Below, piece after piece: positions 1 to 7,381 of a DNA stretch of 64,000 bases (its first letter is position 1; each line of letters begins with the position of its first letter). The notes below the pieces were generated by a model, which saw only the letters and a program-made list of their open reading frames with translations, searched no databases and was not told where the DNA came from. The DNA lies in the NCBI RefSeq assembly GCF_014200675.1, contig NZ_JACHCI010000024.1:11076-75075 (forward strand), in the 5' to 3' direction. The DNA is from Janthinobacterium saanense. Lineage in GTDB: Bacteria > Pseudomonadota > Gammaproteobacteria > Burkholderiales > Burkholderiaceae_D. The translations under genes and the position numbers were made by a program.

Positions 1-3
1 AAT

Positions 4-88
4 GCCCACGTGGCGGAATTGGTAGACGCGCATGGTTCAGGTCCATGTGCCTTCGGGTGTGGGGGTTCGAGTCCCTCCGTGGGCACCA
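4..88 (+). tRNA. tRNA-Leu (anticodon CAG), copy 1
   Basis: The 85-nt cloverleaf has acceptor arms GCCCACG and CGTGGGC, an encoded CCA, the long variable arm of class II tRNAs and an anticodon loop TTCAGGT, giving anticodon CAG for the codon CTG. CTG is the dominant leucine codon in the genes of this window. It is the first of three near-identical tandem copies; its promoter lies outside the window. Confidence 0.97.
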
Positions 89-164
89 CTACCAGCAATG
101 AGTAATTCATCGTTGTAGTCCGCTGTAGTCAGTAGTAAAGTAGCACCGTAGTCAGCAGCACAAT

Positions 165-249
165 GCCCACGTGGCGGAATTGGTAGACGCGCATGGTTCA
201 GGTCCATGTGCCTTCGGGTGTGGGGGTTCGAGTCCCTCCGTGGGCACCA
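165..249 (+). tRNA. tRNA-Leu (anticodon CAG), copy 2
   Basis: The sequence is identical to the first copy over all 85 nt, including the encoded CCA. The spacer that follows it closely resembles the spacer after copy 1, so the copies arose by tandem duplication of a unit that included flanking DNA. Co-transcription with the other two copies is likely because the only strong terminator comes after copy 3. Confidence 0.97.
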
Positions 250-343
250 CTACCAGCGACGAGTAATTCATCGTTGTAGTCCGCAGCAACAGTAGTACGC
301 AGTAATAGTGGTACGCAGTAAATAAGCAAATAGCAGCATCAGT

Positions 344-428
344 GCCCACGTGGCGGAATTGGTAGACGCGCATGGTTCAGGTCCATGTGCCTTTGGGTGT
401 GGGGGTTCGAGTCCCTCCGTGGGCACCA
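344..428 (+). tRNA. tRNA-Leu (anticodon CAG), copy 3
   Basis: It differs from copies 1 and 2 by a single C to T change in the loop of the variable arm (CCTTTGGG instead of CCTTCGGG), which should not disturb folding. It is followed after 13 nt by a strong terminator that probably ends the whole tRNA transcript. Confidence 0.97.
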
Positions 429-441
429 TTACCGAATTCGC

Positions 442-479
442 AAAAAAGCCGCAAACTTTCACGAGTTTGCGGCTTTTTT
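442..479 (+). terminator. Rho-independent terminator of the tRNA-Leu cluster
   Basis: A 16-bp perfect stem (442-457 paired with 464-479) closes a 6-nt loop TTCACG and ends in six T residues. The A-run on the 5' arm means it can also terminate transcription arriving on the minus strand, that is, from the qorB-type gene whose stop codon is at 531. Confidence 0.93.
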
Positions 480-530
480 CATTCCTGCTACCGATAGCGA
501 TGGCGCCGTAGCGCCATCCCTCCTCCGGCC

Positions 531-1382
531 TTACTTGGCCAATGCCGCCTTGACCGCTACGGCCAGGGTGCGCGTCGGACGGCCAATCAGCGCGCTCAGT
601 TGCTTGCCATTGTCTTCCAGAGCGCCCTTGGCAGCGCCCGCGTCGGAGTCCGACAGCAGATCGGCAAAGCCTTCGGGCACGCCCACGCCGACCAGCGCCG
701 CCTTGAAGTCCGCTTGCGGCAAATCTTTATACACGATGGCCTTGCCCGACTGGCGCGCCACTTCGGCCGCGTAGTCGCTCAAGGTGAAACCGCTGTCGCC
801 GGCCAGTTCATACACGGCTTGCGGTGTGCCGGCCGTCAGCACGGCAGCAGCAGCGGCCGCATAATCGTCGCGCGCAGCAGACGAGAAACGCCCTTGCTGG
901 GCCGCACCCAGCACTACGCCATGTTCCAGCACGGGCGCCAGGTGTTCCACATGGTTTTCCAGATACCAGCCATTACGCAAGATGCTCGATGGCAGACCCG
1001 AGGCGCGGATGGCCGCCTCCGTTGCGACGTGTTCGGCAGCCAGGCCCAGCGGCGTGGTGTCCGCACGCAGCAAGCTGGTGTAGGCCAGCAGGCTGACGCC
1101 GGCGCGCTTGGCCGCATCGATCACGTTCTGGTGCTGGGTGGCGCGCTGGCCGATTTCGCTCGAGGAAATCAAGAGGATTTTCGTCGCGCCCTGGAAGGCG
1201 GCGTCGAGGCTGGCGCCATCGTTGTAATCGGCCTGGCGCACTTGCACGCCCTGCTCTGCCAGATGAGCGGCCTTGGCCGGGTTGCGCACGGCAGCGATGA
1301 TATTGCCTGCAGGTACGGTTTTCAACAGATTAGCAATGACGAGCTGGCCCAGATTGCCTGTGGCGCCGGTAATGACGATCAT
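531..1382 (-). CDS. qorB: NAD(P)H:quinone oxidoreductase, NmrA/QorB (YtfG) type
   Basis: The 283-residue protein opens with the Rossmann glycine motif TGATGNLG at residues 6-13 and continues as an atypical short-chain dehydrogenase of the NmrA-like branch, closely resembling E. coli QorB, which reduces quinones with NADPH. It has no signal peptide or membrane segment and should be cytosolic. The start is supported by AAGGA six bases upstream. It is transcribed away from an HxlR-family regulator, the same arrangement as ytfG-ytfH in enterobacteria, so the regulator very probably controls it. The symbol rests on family resemblance and gene order; the substrate is inferred. Confidence 0.87.
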   Translation of the reverse strand: MIVITGATGNLGQLVIANLLKTVPAGNIIAAVRNPAKAAHLAEQGVQVRQADYNDGASLDAAFQGATKILLISSSEIGQRATQHQNVIDAAKRAGVSLLAYTSLLRADTTPLGLAAEHVATEAAIRASGLPSSILRNGWYLENHVEHLAPVLEHGVVLGAAQQGRFSSAARDDYAAAAAAVLTAGTPQAVYELAGDSGFTLSDYAAEVARQSGKAIVYKDLPQADFKAALVGVGVPEGFADLLSDSDAGAAKGALEDNGKQLSALIGRPTRTLAVAVKAALAK

Positions 1383-1415
1383 GATTTTTCCTTTGAAGGT
1401 GGGTGGTGTGGATCT

Positions 1416-1444
1416 ATAATAAGGTCATTACTCTCTTATTGTAA
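1416..1444 (-). promoter_or_regulatory. Sigma-70 type promoter of the qorB-type gene
   Basis: Read on the minus strand there is a -35 TTACAA (1439-1444) and a -10 TATTAT (1416-1421) separated by exactly 17 bases, 34 bases upstream of the start codon. The -35 directly abuts the GTACGTAC palindrome. Confidence 0.6.
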
Positions 1445-1455
1445 GTACGTACCTT
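1443..1455. promoter_or_regulatory. Candidate HxlR-family operator between the divergent genes
   Basis: AAGTACGTACCTT carries a perfect 8-bp palindrome GTACGTAC (1445-1452). It sits next to the -35 of the divergent reductase promoter and upstream of the regulator. Several redox-sensing HxlR proteins (for example QorR) bind GTAC-containing inverted repeats, so binding by the neighbouring regulator is a reasonable inference, not something shown here. Confidence 0.5.
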
Positions 1456-1508
1456 TTGGTAAGTGCTGAGATAAATACATGAAGACAGACGCCCCAAGGA
1501 ACCCTATC

Positions 1509-1949
1509 ATGGACATCGACATGCATATTGACACCCCGGGCGCCAGCCTGCGCGCCGCCCTGAGCCGCCAAACCCAGGGCGCACAGCTGATGGCGGCCGC
1601 CTGCCCTTCGCGCGCCGTACTCAGCCACCTGACCAGCCGCTGGGCAGTGCTGGTGCAAGTATTGCTGCTGAGCGGTACGCGCCGTTTCAGCGAATTGCGC
1701 CGTGAAGTGGGCGGCGTCAGTGAAAAAATGCTGGCGCAAACGCTGGACGCCCTGGTCAGCGACGGTTTCGTGTTGCGCCAGGCTTACCTGGTGATCCCGC
1801 CGAAAGTTGAATACAGCCTGACGCCGCTGGGGCGCGAGGCGGCCGAACGGCTGGCGGTGCTGGTCGACTGGATAGAGGATAATTACCCACGCATCGAACA
1901 GGCGCGCGACAACGTCAAGGCTGCCGGAGATTTGCCCAAGGTTGCCTGA
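1509..1949 (+). CDS. HxlR-family winged-helix transcriptional regulator
   Basis: The protein carries one HxlR winged helix: the segment SRWAVLVQVLLLSGTRRFSE, the recognition helix region GVSEKMLAQTLDALVSDGFV and the wing ending YSLTPLGREA. I place the start at 1509 (146 residues) because AAGGA lies eight bases before it; an in-frame ATG at 1479 would add ten residues but has no ribosome binding site. A cysteine near residue 30 in AAACPSR corresponds to the N-terminal cysteine used for redox sensing in QorR/HypR-type members. It is divergent from the quinone reductase gene, its probable target. Confidence 0.87.
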   Translation: MDIDMHIDTPGASLRAALSRQTQGAQLMAAACPSRAVLSHLTSRWAVLVQVLLLSGTRRFSELRREVGGVSEKMLAQTLDALVSDGFVLRQAYLVIPPKVEYSLTPLGREAAERLAVLVDWIEDNYPRIEQARDNVKAAGDLPKVA

Positions 1950-2082
1950 ACGCATTACTTGTAATCAATAATAGCCACACTCATCACTTACTTTTCCTTA
2001 CCTTGCTGTAATATCAGCTTCACGGTGATACAGTTTTACCATCAGTAGCGGATCTGCAGACAGGCATAAGGGGTGCAATGCC

Positions 2083-4347
2083 ATGAATCAGTTGATTTCC
2101 TCTCTCACTGACCGGGCCAAGGTATTACTGGTCAGCAAGGCGACGAATGATGTGCGCGAACTGCTGTACATGCTGGACCGGCACAACCTGGGCACGGGCG
2201 TGGCCGGCGATATTGATGAGGGCGTGCAACTGGCCGCCAGCGGCACCGACCTGATTTTGCTCGACACCGCCCTGGCCGGCACGAATATCAGCGCCAGCTG
2301 CATGCGCTTGCGCAATGCCGGCGGACGCCATGGCGTGCCCTTGCTGCTGATGTCGGCCACGCCCAGTGCCGAAGAGCAAGGCCGCAGCGTGGGCGCCGGC
2401 GCCAGCGACTACATCAAGATGCCCTTCGATGCGCGCGACGTGGCGGAAAAAATCCTCATGGAACTGGCGCTCCATAAAGCCGAGGCCGCAGATGCAAAGG
2501 CAGATGCGTCCTTCGCCGCCGATATCGAGCCACTGCGGCCCCTGCATCCGCAGACGCTGGAAGTCAATTACCACTCCATCCTGGCCGGCTCGCCCGACGC
2601 CGTGCTGCTGTTCGACATTGACAACAAGGTGCTGGTCGACGCCAACCATCTGGCGCAAGACCTGTTTGGCCTGCCGCAGGCGGCGCTGCTGCAAGGCGGC
2701 CTGGCGCCGCTGTTTCCCGGCAATCAGGCAGACGGGCAACCGTCGATGCAACTGCTGCAGCAAAAGATGGACGCCACCCTGCAAGGCAGGATCGCCGCCT
2801 TCCGCGCCACTTGCCGCCATCGCGACCATCATCCGATCGAATGCGAAATCCGTTTGATGCGCCTGGCCGTGCCGGGCCGCCAGCTGGTGCATGCGCGCGT
2901 AGCCGACTTGACCGAACGCAACCTGGCCGAAGCCTTGCGCGCAGGACAGAATACCCTGCTGGAAATGGTCGCCAAGGGGGCGCCGCTGATTCCCACCCTG
3001 GACCGCTTGCTGCTGCTGATCGAAGGCCAGTCGCGCGGCGTGTATTGCTCCATCATGCTGCTCGACGATGATGGGCGCCACATGCACAGCGCCTCCGGTC
3101 CCAGCTTGCCGCCCGACTACATGGCCCTGCTCGAAGGCGCAGAAATCGGCCCCGGCGTGGGCTCCTGCGGCACCGCCATGTTCTTGGGCGAAGCCGTCGT
3201 CGTCAGCGACATCATGCACGATCCGCTGTGGGCGCCCTACCGCGAACTGGCGGTGCAATTCGGCCTGCGCGCCTGCTGGTCGCGCCCCATCTTCAGCCAG
3301 GATGGCATCGTGCTGGGCTCGTTCGCCATGTATTACCGCGAAGTACGCAGCCCCAACGCGCAAGACCTGAGCCTGATCGACGCGGCCACCGACATGGCCG
3401 GCATCGCGATCAGCCGCATGCGCCATGAACGCGAACTGCAGCGCCACCGCACTCACCTGGAAGAGCTGGTGGCCGAACGCACGGCCGCCCTCACGCTGGC
3501 CAAGGAACAGTCTGAGCAAGCCAACCTCGAACTGGCGGCCGCACTGGAAAACCTGTCCATCACGCAAGCCGAACTGGTACGCCGCGACAAGCTGGCCGCC
3601 CTGGGCGCGCTGGTGGCCGGCATCGCGCATGAACTTAATACGCCGATCGGCAACAGCCTGGTGGTGGCCACCACCATGGCTGAAAACACGCGCACCATCC
3701 AGGCCGGCTTGCAGGATGGCTTGCGCAGATCGGAACTGGACACTTATCTGGCGCAGGCCGGCGAGGCGGACGCCATCATGCTGCGCAACCTGCAGCGGGC
3801 GGCCGACCTGGTATCGAGCTTCAAGCAGATCGCCGTGGACCGCACCCGCTCGCAGCGGCGCCATTTCCCGCTGCGCCGGTTCATTGCCGAACAGATCGTG
3901 CCCATGTCGGCGCAACTGAAAGAGGCCCGCGTGCGCCTGACGCAGGACGTGCCGGACGAACTGGCCATGGACAGTTATCCGGGCCCCTTGGGCCAGGTGC
4001 TGGCCAATCTGCTGGAAAACTGTTTGCGCCATGCTTTCGATGGCGGCCGCAATGGCGACAAAAATACCATCGCCATCGCTGCGCACGCCAGCGATGATGC
4101 ACAGACGATCACCGTCTCAATTTCCGACAATGGCGCCGGCATCAGTGCCCACGACCTGCCGCATATCTACGACCCCTTCTTCACCACCAAACTCGGTTCC
4201 GGCAGCTCGGGCCTGGGCTTGCACGTGGCGCACAACATCGTCACGGGCGTGCTGGGCGGACATATCGACGCCACCAGCGCCAGTGATGGCGGCACCACCT
4301 TCACCTTGCAGCTGCCTGCCGTGGCGCCCCAGCCGGCCGACTCCTGA
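2083..4347 (+). CDS. Hybrid sensor histidine kinase (pseudo-receiver, PAS, GAF, HisKA, HATPase)
   Basis: A 754-residue soluble kinase. Residues about 10-135 form a receiver-like domain that keeps the LLLD phosphoacceptor-type strand but has SK where the acidic pair normally lies, and its lysine is shifted (IKMPF). A PAS domain follows (about 165-290), then a GAF domain (about 310-460), a coiled-coil linker, a HisKA helix with the H-box GIAHELNTPIGN, and an HATPase with N, G1 (DNGAGI), F and G2 (GLGLHVAHN) boxes. There is no membrane segment, so it senses an intracellular or diffusible signal. No partner response regulator is adjacent. Confidence 0.88.
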   Translation: MNQLISSLTDRAKVLLVSKATNDVRELLYMLDRHNLGTGVAGDIDEGVQLAASGTDLILLDTALAGTNISASCMRLRNAGGRHGVPLLLMSATPSAEEQGRSVGAGASDYIKMPFDARDVAEKILMELALHKAEAADAKADASFAADIEPLRPLHPQTLEVNYHSILAGSPDAVLLFDIDNKVLVDANHLAQDLFGLPQAALLQGGLAPLFPGNQADGQPSMQLLQQKMDATLQGRIAAFRATCRHRDHHPIECEIRLMRLAVPGRQLVHARVADLTERNLAEALRAGQNTLLEMVAKGAPLIPTLDRLLLLIEGQSRGVYCSIMLLDDDGRHMHSASGPSLPPDYMALLEGAEIGPGVGSCGTAMFLGEAVVVSDIMHDPLWAPYRELAVQFGLRACWSRPIFSQDGIVLGSFAMYYREVRSPNAQDLSLIDAATDMAGIAISRMRHERELQRHRTHLEELVAERTAALTLAKEQSEQANLELAAALENLSITQAELVRRDKLAALGALVAGIAHELNTPIGNSLVVATTMAENTRTIQAGLQDGLRRSELDTYLAQAGEADAIMLRNLQRAADLVSSFKQIAVDRTRSQRRHFPLRRFIAEQIVPMSAQLKEARVRLTQDVPDELAMDSYPGPLGQVLANLLENCLRHAFDGGRNGDKNTIAIAAHASDDAQTITVSISDNGAGISAHDLPHIYDPFFTTKLGSGSSGLGLHVAHNIVTGVLGGHIDATSASDGGTTFTLQLPAVAPQPADS

Positions 4348-4396
4348 ACGCTGCTGGCGCTACAATATGCGCAAGCATTCTTTGAGAGCTCAGCAC

Positions 4397-4594
4397 ATGA
4401 TGAAATACTGTATCGCCTTCGCCCTGCTGGCCGCCAGCGCCTGCGCCCTGGCCGGACCGGCGCCCTGGTACAAATGGCGCAGCAAGGTCGACGGCACCCT
4501 GTCCTGCGCCCAGTCCACCCTGGGATTTGGCTGGGAACTCGCTTCCGGCCCCTACAAAGATAGCCGTTGCGAAAAACCGGCGCCTGTTAAATAA
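4397..4594 (+). CDS. Small secreted protein of unknown function
   Basis: A 65-residue reading frame starting with a double ATG. Residues 1-20 look like a Sec signal peptide (MMKYC, then a hydrophobic stretch ending ALAG, cleavage likely after ALA or ALAG), leaving a mature peptide of about 45 residues with two cysteines, a possible disulphide. It contains a tryptophan/glycine-rich stretch (WYKWRSK, GFGWELASGPYKD). It lies just 49 bases after the kinase stop codon. The call rests on the signal peptide and on the frame running cleanly to a stop before the phasin gene; I recognise no family. Confidence 0.6.
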   Translation: MMKYCIAFALLAASACALAGPAPWYKWRSKVDGTLSCAQSTLGFGWELASGPYKDSRCEKPAPVK

Positions 4595-4709
4595 TGGGGG
4601 CATAACAACACGGGGCAACCGGCTTGACCTTAAGCGCTGCAAGTTGACCATGAGCGGCGTCGAACAAGTATGAAAGATAACAAGTATCTATTCAAACCGA
4701 GGAGACCAC

Positions 4710-5303
4710 ATGTTTACCAATCCCGAACAATTCGCAACGGCCACCAAGGCCCTGTTTGAATTCCAGCTGATGACCTTCAACACCCTGACCAGCAAAGCCG
4801 TGCAAGGCGTGGAACAGGTACTGGCGCTGAACATGGCCACCGCCAAATCCGGCATCGAAGACAGCATCGCCGCCGGCAAGGAAATCAGCCAGGCCAAGGA
4901 CCCGAAAGCGGCCGTGGCTGCGGCAGCTGCCCAGTTGCAACCGGGCGTGGCGGGCGCGAAAGCGTATAAGCAGCAACTCGACGACATCATCAAGGAAATC
5001 CATACGGAGTTCACCACGGCCGCCGAAGCCCATGTGGCTGAAGCGAAAAGCAATTTGAGCGCGCTGATTTATGACGTGACGAAAAACGTGCCGCCCGGCT
5101 CGGAAAACGCCGTCGCCATCGTCAAGGCCGCCATCGACAACGCCTTCCTTGGCTACGAGCAAGTGACCAAGGCCACCAAACAAGCCGTGAAGACCGTGGA
5201 AGAGCAGATCGCCAAGGCCTCGGCGCAGGTTGCGCAGGCGTCGGAAAAAGCGACCGCGCCTGAAAGCAAGCCGGCGCCGAAAGCAAAAGCGGCCAAGAAA
5301 TAA
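4710..5303 (+). CDS. phaP: Phasin family protein (polyhydroxyalkanoate granule coat)
   Basis: The 197-residue protein matches the phasin_2 family: FATATKALFEFQLMTFNTLT at the N-terminus, amphipathic helices without cysteine or signal peptide, and an alanine/lysine-rich tail ending PKAKAAKK. Phasins coat polyhydroxybutyrate granules and limit their size. A strong ribosome binding site (GAGGAG) precedes the start. No pha synthesis genes are adjacent, as is usual for scattered phasin paralogues, so which paralogue this is cannot be told. It converges with the regulator gene ending at 5337, with a weak stem-loop (GCTGA/TCAGC, 5324-5341) between them. Confidence 0.88.
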   Translation: MFTNPEQFATATKALFEFQLMTFNTLTSKAVQGVEQVLALNMATAKSGIEDSIAAGKEISQAKDPKAAVAAAAAQLQPGVAGAKAYKQQLDDIIKEIHTEFTTAAEAHVAEAKSNLSALIYDVTKNVPPGSENAVAIVKAAIDNAFLGYEQVTKATKQAVKTVEEQIAKASAQVAQASEKATAPESKPAPKAKAAKK

Positions 5304-5336
5304 AAACCATTCCCGGCACAGGGGCTGATCTTCGGG

Positions 5337-5963
5337 TCAGCTCCCGACCGGCACTATCTTGTACACGCAGCGCCTGCCGCCATCAAGCAGGTGCTCGCTG
5401 CGTTCCACCGTACAACCTTCCCCCAGCACCCGCTGAAAGATAGCCAGTTCCGAACGGCAAAAATTCTGGCAACTAGTTGCCGCCGCGCAGATCGGGCAAT
5501 GGTTTTCCACCAGTAGCACGCTGCCATCGTCCTGCACTTCCGCATTGGCCATATAGCCTTCGCCGTCGCGCGCCACGGCCAGCGAATTCACCCGCTGCAG
5601 CAAGGTGCTGTCGCCATCGATCAGCTTGCGGTAAGCCGCTTCGCTACTTTGTTCCCGCGCAGCGATCAGCTTGTCCAGACCCGCCTCGCCAAACAGCGTT
5701 TTTACTTGCGCGATCAATTCCAGGGTCAGGTCGGCATGGCGGTCGGGAAAACGCGCATGGCCCGCTTCGCTCAGCTGCCAGCGCCGCGATGGACGGCCCA
5801 CCTTGTCGGCCACGTCCTCGCAGACCAGCAAGCCCTTTTCCTGCGCCGCCTCGAGCTGGCGGCGCGCGCCCATCGAGGTGATGTCGAGCAGGGCCGCCAG
5901 TTGCTGCGCCGTTTGCGGACCGCGCATCTTCAGCAGGAACAGCGTTTGCTCAAAAGTGTTCAT
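5337..5963 (-). CDS. SufR-like winged-helix regulator with C-terminal cysteine cluster
   Basis: The 208-residue protein has an N-terminal winged helix (residues about 1-70: TAQQLAALLDITSMGARRQL, wing DKVGRPSRRW) and a C-terminal ligand domain with the pattern HCPICAAATSCQNFC followed by a late cysteine in RRCVYKI. This is the layout of COG2345/SufR-type regulators, whose cysteines can bind an iron-sulfur cluster; cluster binding here is inferred. Its start codon overlaps the stop codon of the upstream MFS gene (ATGA), so the two are translationally coupled. Confidence 0.8.
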   Translation of the reverse strand: MNTFEQTLFLLKMRGPQTAQQLAALLDITSMGARRQLEAAQEKGLLVCEDVADKVGRPSRRWQLSEAGHARFPDRHADLTLELIAQVKTLFGEAGLDKLIAAREQSSEAAYRKLIDGDSTLLQRVNSLAVARDGEGYMANAEVQDDGSVLLVENHCPICAAATSCQNFCRSELAIFQRVLGEGCTVERSEHLLDGGRRCVYKIVPVGS

Positions 5964-7183
5964 GCGGCTACCTCCGGCGCGACGACGTCACTGCTCGCCA
6001 GTTCGCGGCGCCAGGCGTTCAGGCGCCAGGCGGCCCACACGCCACAGCAGGCGCCGACGATCAGGATCAAGCGCGTATCGATCAAGGTCAGCACGGAGCC
6101 GCCCAGCGCCACGATGATGTTGGCGATGCAGAAAGTGGTCGCCAGCAAGCCCATCACGGCGCCCTGCCCGTGTGCGCTGAAGCGCTCGGCGCACCAGCCC
6201 TGTATCACCGTGTTATACAAGGCGTTCGGGATGCCGAACAGCACGATGGCGGCGATGCCCACCCAGATATTGCCCAGCGCCAAAGTGCCCACCGCCAAGG
6301 CCACGCCGCAGGCATACCAGCTGGCACGCAACAACGGCGCATGGCGGCTGGGGCCACCGGCCAGCAGCGAGGTGATGGTCATGGTGCCGCACAGACCCAC
6401 ATTCACCCAGGCAATCGCCTGCGCCTTGTAGCCGCCCATTTCAACCAGCCACAGCGGATAAAACTCGTAAAAGCTGGCCACGCCGCAGGTCAGCGCCAGC
6501 TGCACGATAAACAAGGTACGCAGTTCGGCATGGCGCAGCAAGTTGAGCGAATGGCGGTCGCGCGCCACCTGCCACCACGAGGTGGTCAGCAGCGATGGCG
6601 TTTCACGCGGCAAGGCGATGGCGACCAGCAGCGCCACCATCAGCAAGGCGATCGCGGCAATCCAGAATGGCACGGTGACGCCCCAGCCCAGGGTTGCACC
6701 GGCCAGGATAGGACCCACCAGCCAGCCCAGGTAAAACGCACCGTTCAGCCAGGACATGGCGCGCAAACGCAGGGGGCCTTGCAACTGATCGGCCAGCATG
6801 GCGCGGGCCACGGCACCGTTACCTTCAAGCAAACCGGTGATGAAGCGGGCCACGATAAACAGCGGATACGACTGGATCACCAGCGCCCAGGCCGTGATCG
6901 CGTGACCAAGCGCGGCGCCCACGGCCGTGCGCATCAGCAAGGGACGGCGGCCATAACGGTCAGACAAAGGCCCCAGCAAGGCCGAGCCAATCAGCAGGCC
7001 CAAGGGGTTGATGGTCAGCGCCAGGCCAAACAGCAGTTTGGACGGCAAACCCAGGAAATGATTGAAGCTATTTGCCGCTTCGGCCGCGAACAGCGGCGGC
7101 AGTATCGGGTAAGGCAGGGAGGCGCCTATGGTGGAAAGCAGCGCCAGCAAACAGGCAGCAGTGATCAGGATGATATTTTTCAT
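5960..7183 (-). CDS. Major facilitator superfamily transporter
   Basis: A 12-helix MFS protein of 407 residues when started at 7183, where GAGG lies five bases upstream. The loop 2-3 signature is GPLSDRYGRRPLLM. The hydrophobic first helix begins at once (MKNIILITAACLLALLSTIG), and an upstream in-frame ATG at 7243 would only add a polar leader without a ribosome binding site. It resembles drug/proton antiporters of the TetA/Bcr kind, but the substrate cannot be read from sequence. It is coupled by a 4-base overlap to the SufR-like regulator, which may control it. Confidence 0.82.
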   Translation of the reverse strand: MKNIILITAACLLALLSTIGASLPYPILPPLFAAEAANSFNHFLGLPSKLLFGLALTINPLGLLIGSALLGPLSDRYGRRPLLMRTAVGAALGHAITAWALVIQSYPLFIVARFITGLLEGNGAVARAMLADQLQGPLRLRAMSWLNGAFYLGWLVGPILAGATLGWGVTVPFWIAAIALLMVALLVAIALPRETPSLLTTSWWQVARDRHSLNLLRHAELRTLFIVQLALTCGVASFYEFYPLWLVEMGGYKAQAIAWVNVGLCGTMTITSLLAGGPSRHAPLLRASWYACGVALAVGTLALGNIWVGIAAIVLFGIPNALYNTVIQGWCAERFSAHGQGAVMGLLATTFCIANIIVALGGSVLTLIDTRLILIVGACCGVWAAWRLNAWRRELASSDVVAPEVAA

Positions 7184-7327
7184 GCAGCCTCGGTGGGTGT
7201 CTTGATTATATGTGTATGGAAAGAATATACGCGGGAGCATCATATAAGTAAACTAAAATGCTTATTTATTTGCGCGAGAAAATCAGAAAGATGAAATCGC
7301 TGGGCAAGCGGCGGCCTAAGGTTTAAA

Positions 7328-7343
7328 CTGTATATAAACACAG
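7328..7343. promoter_or_regulatory. LexA (SOS) box upstream of the VRR-NUC/helicase operon
   Basis: CTGTATATAAACACAG fits the CTGT-N8-ACAG consensus exactly and has the AT-rich centre typical of strong sites. It lies 38 bases before the start codon of the VRR-NUC gene and next to a plausible -10 (TAAAAT, 7344-7349), where LexA binding would block RNA polymerase. The divergent MFS gene starts 145 bases away, so the box most probably serves the repair operon. Confidence 0.85.
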
Positions 7344-7381
7344 TAAAATCTTCTTTATTTTAGAATTGCCCTATCGTCACC

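Noticed and set aside
2125..4086. Long open frame on the minus strand opposite the histidine kinase
   Set aside because: It mirrors the kinase codons in high-GC DNA, has a histidine/glutamine/glycine-rich composition typical of antisense frames and shows no domain or ribosome binding site.
5324..5341. Bidirectional terminator between the phasin gene and the SufR-like regulator
   Set aside because: The stem GCTGA/TCAGC is only five pairs with no T-run; too weak to list as a terminator.
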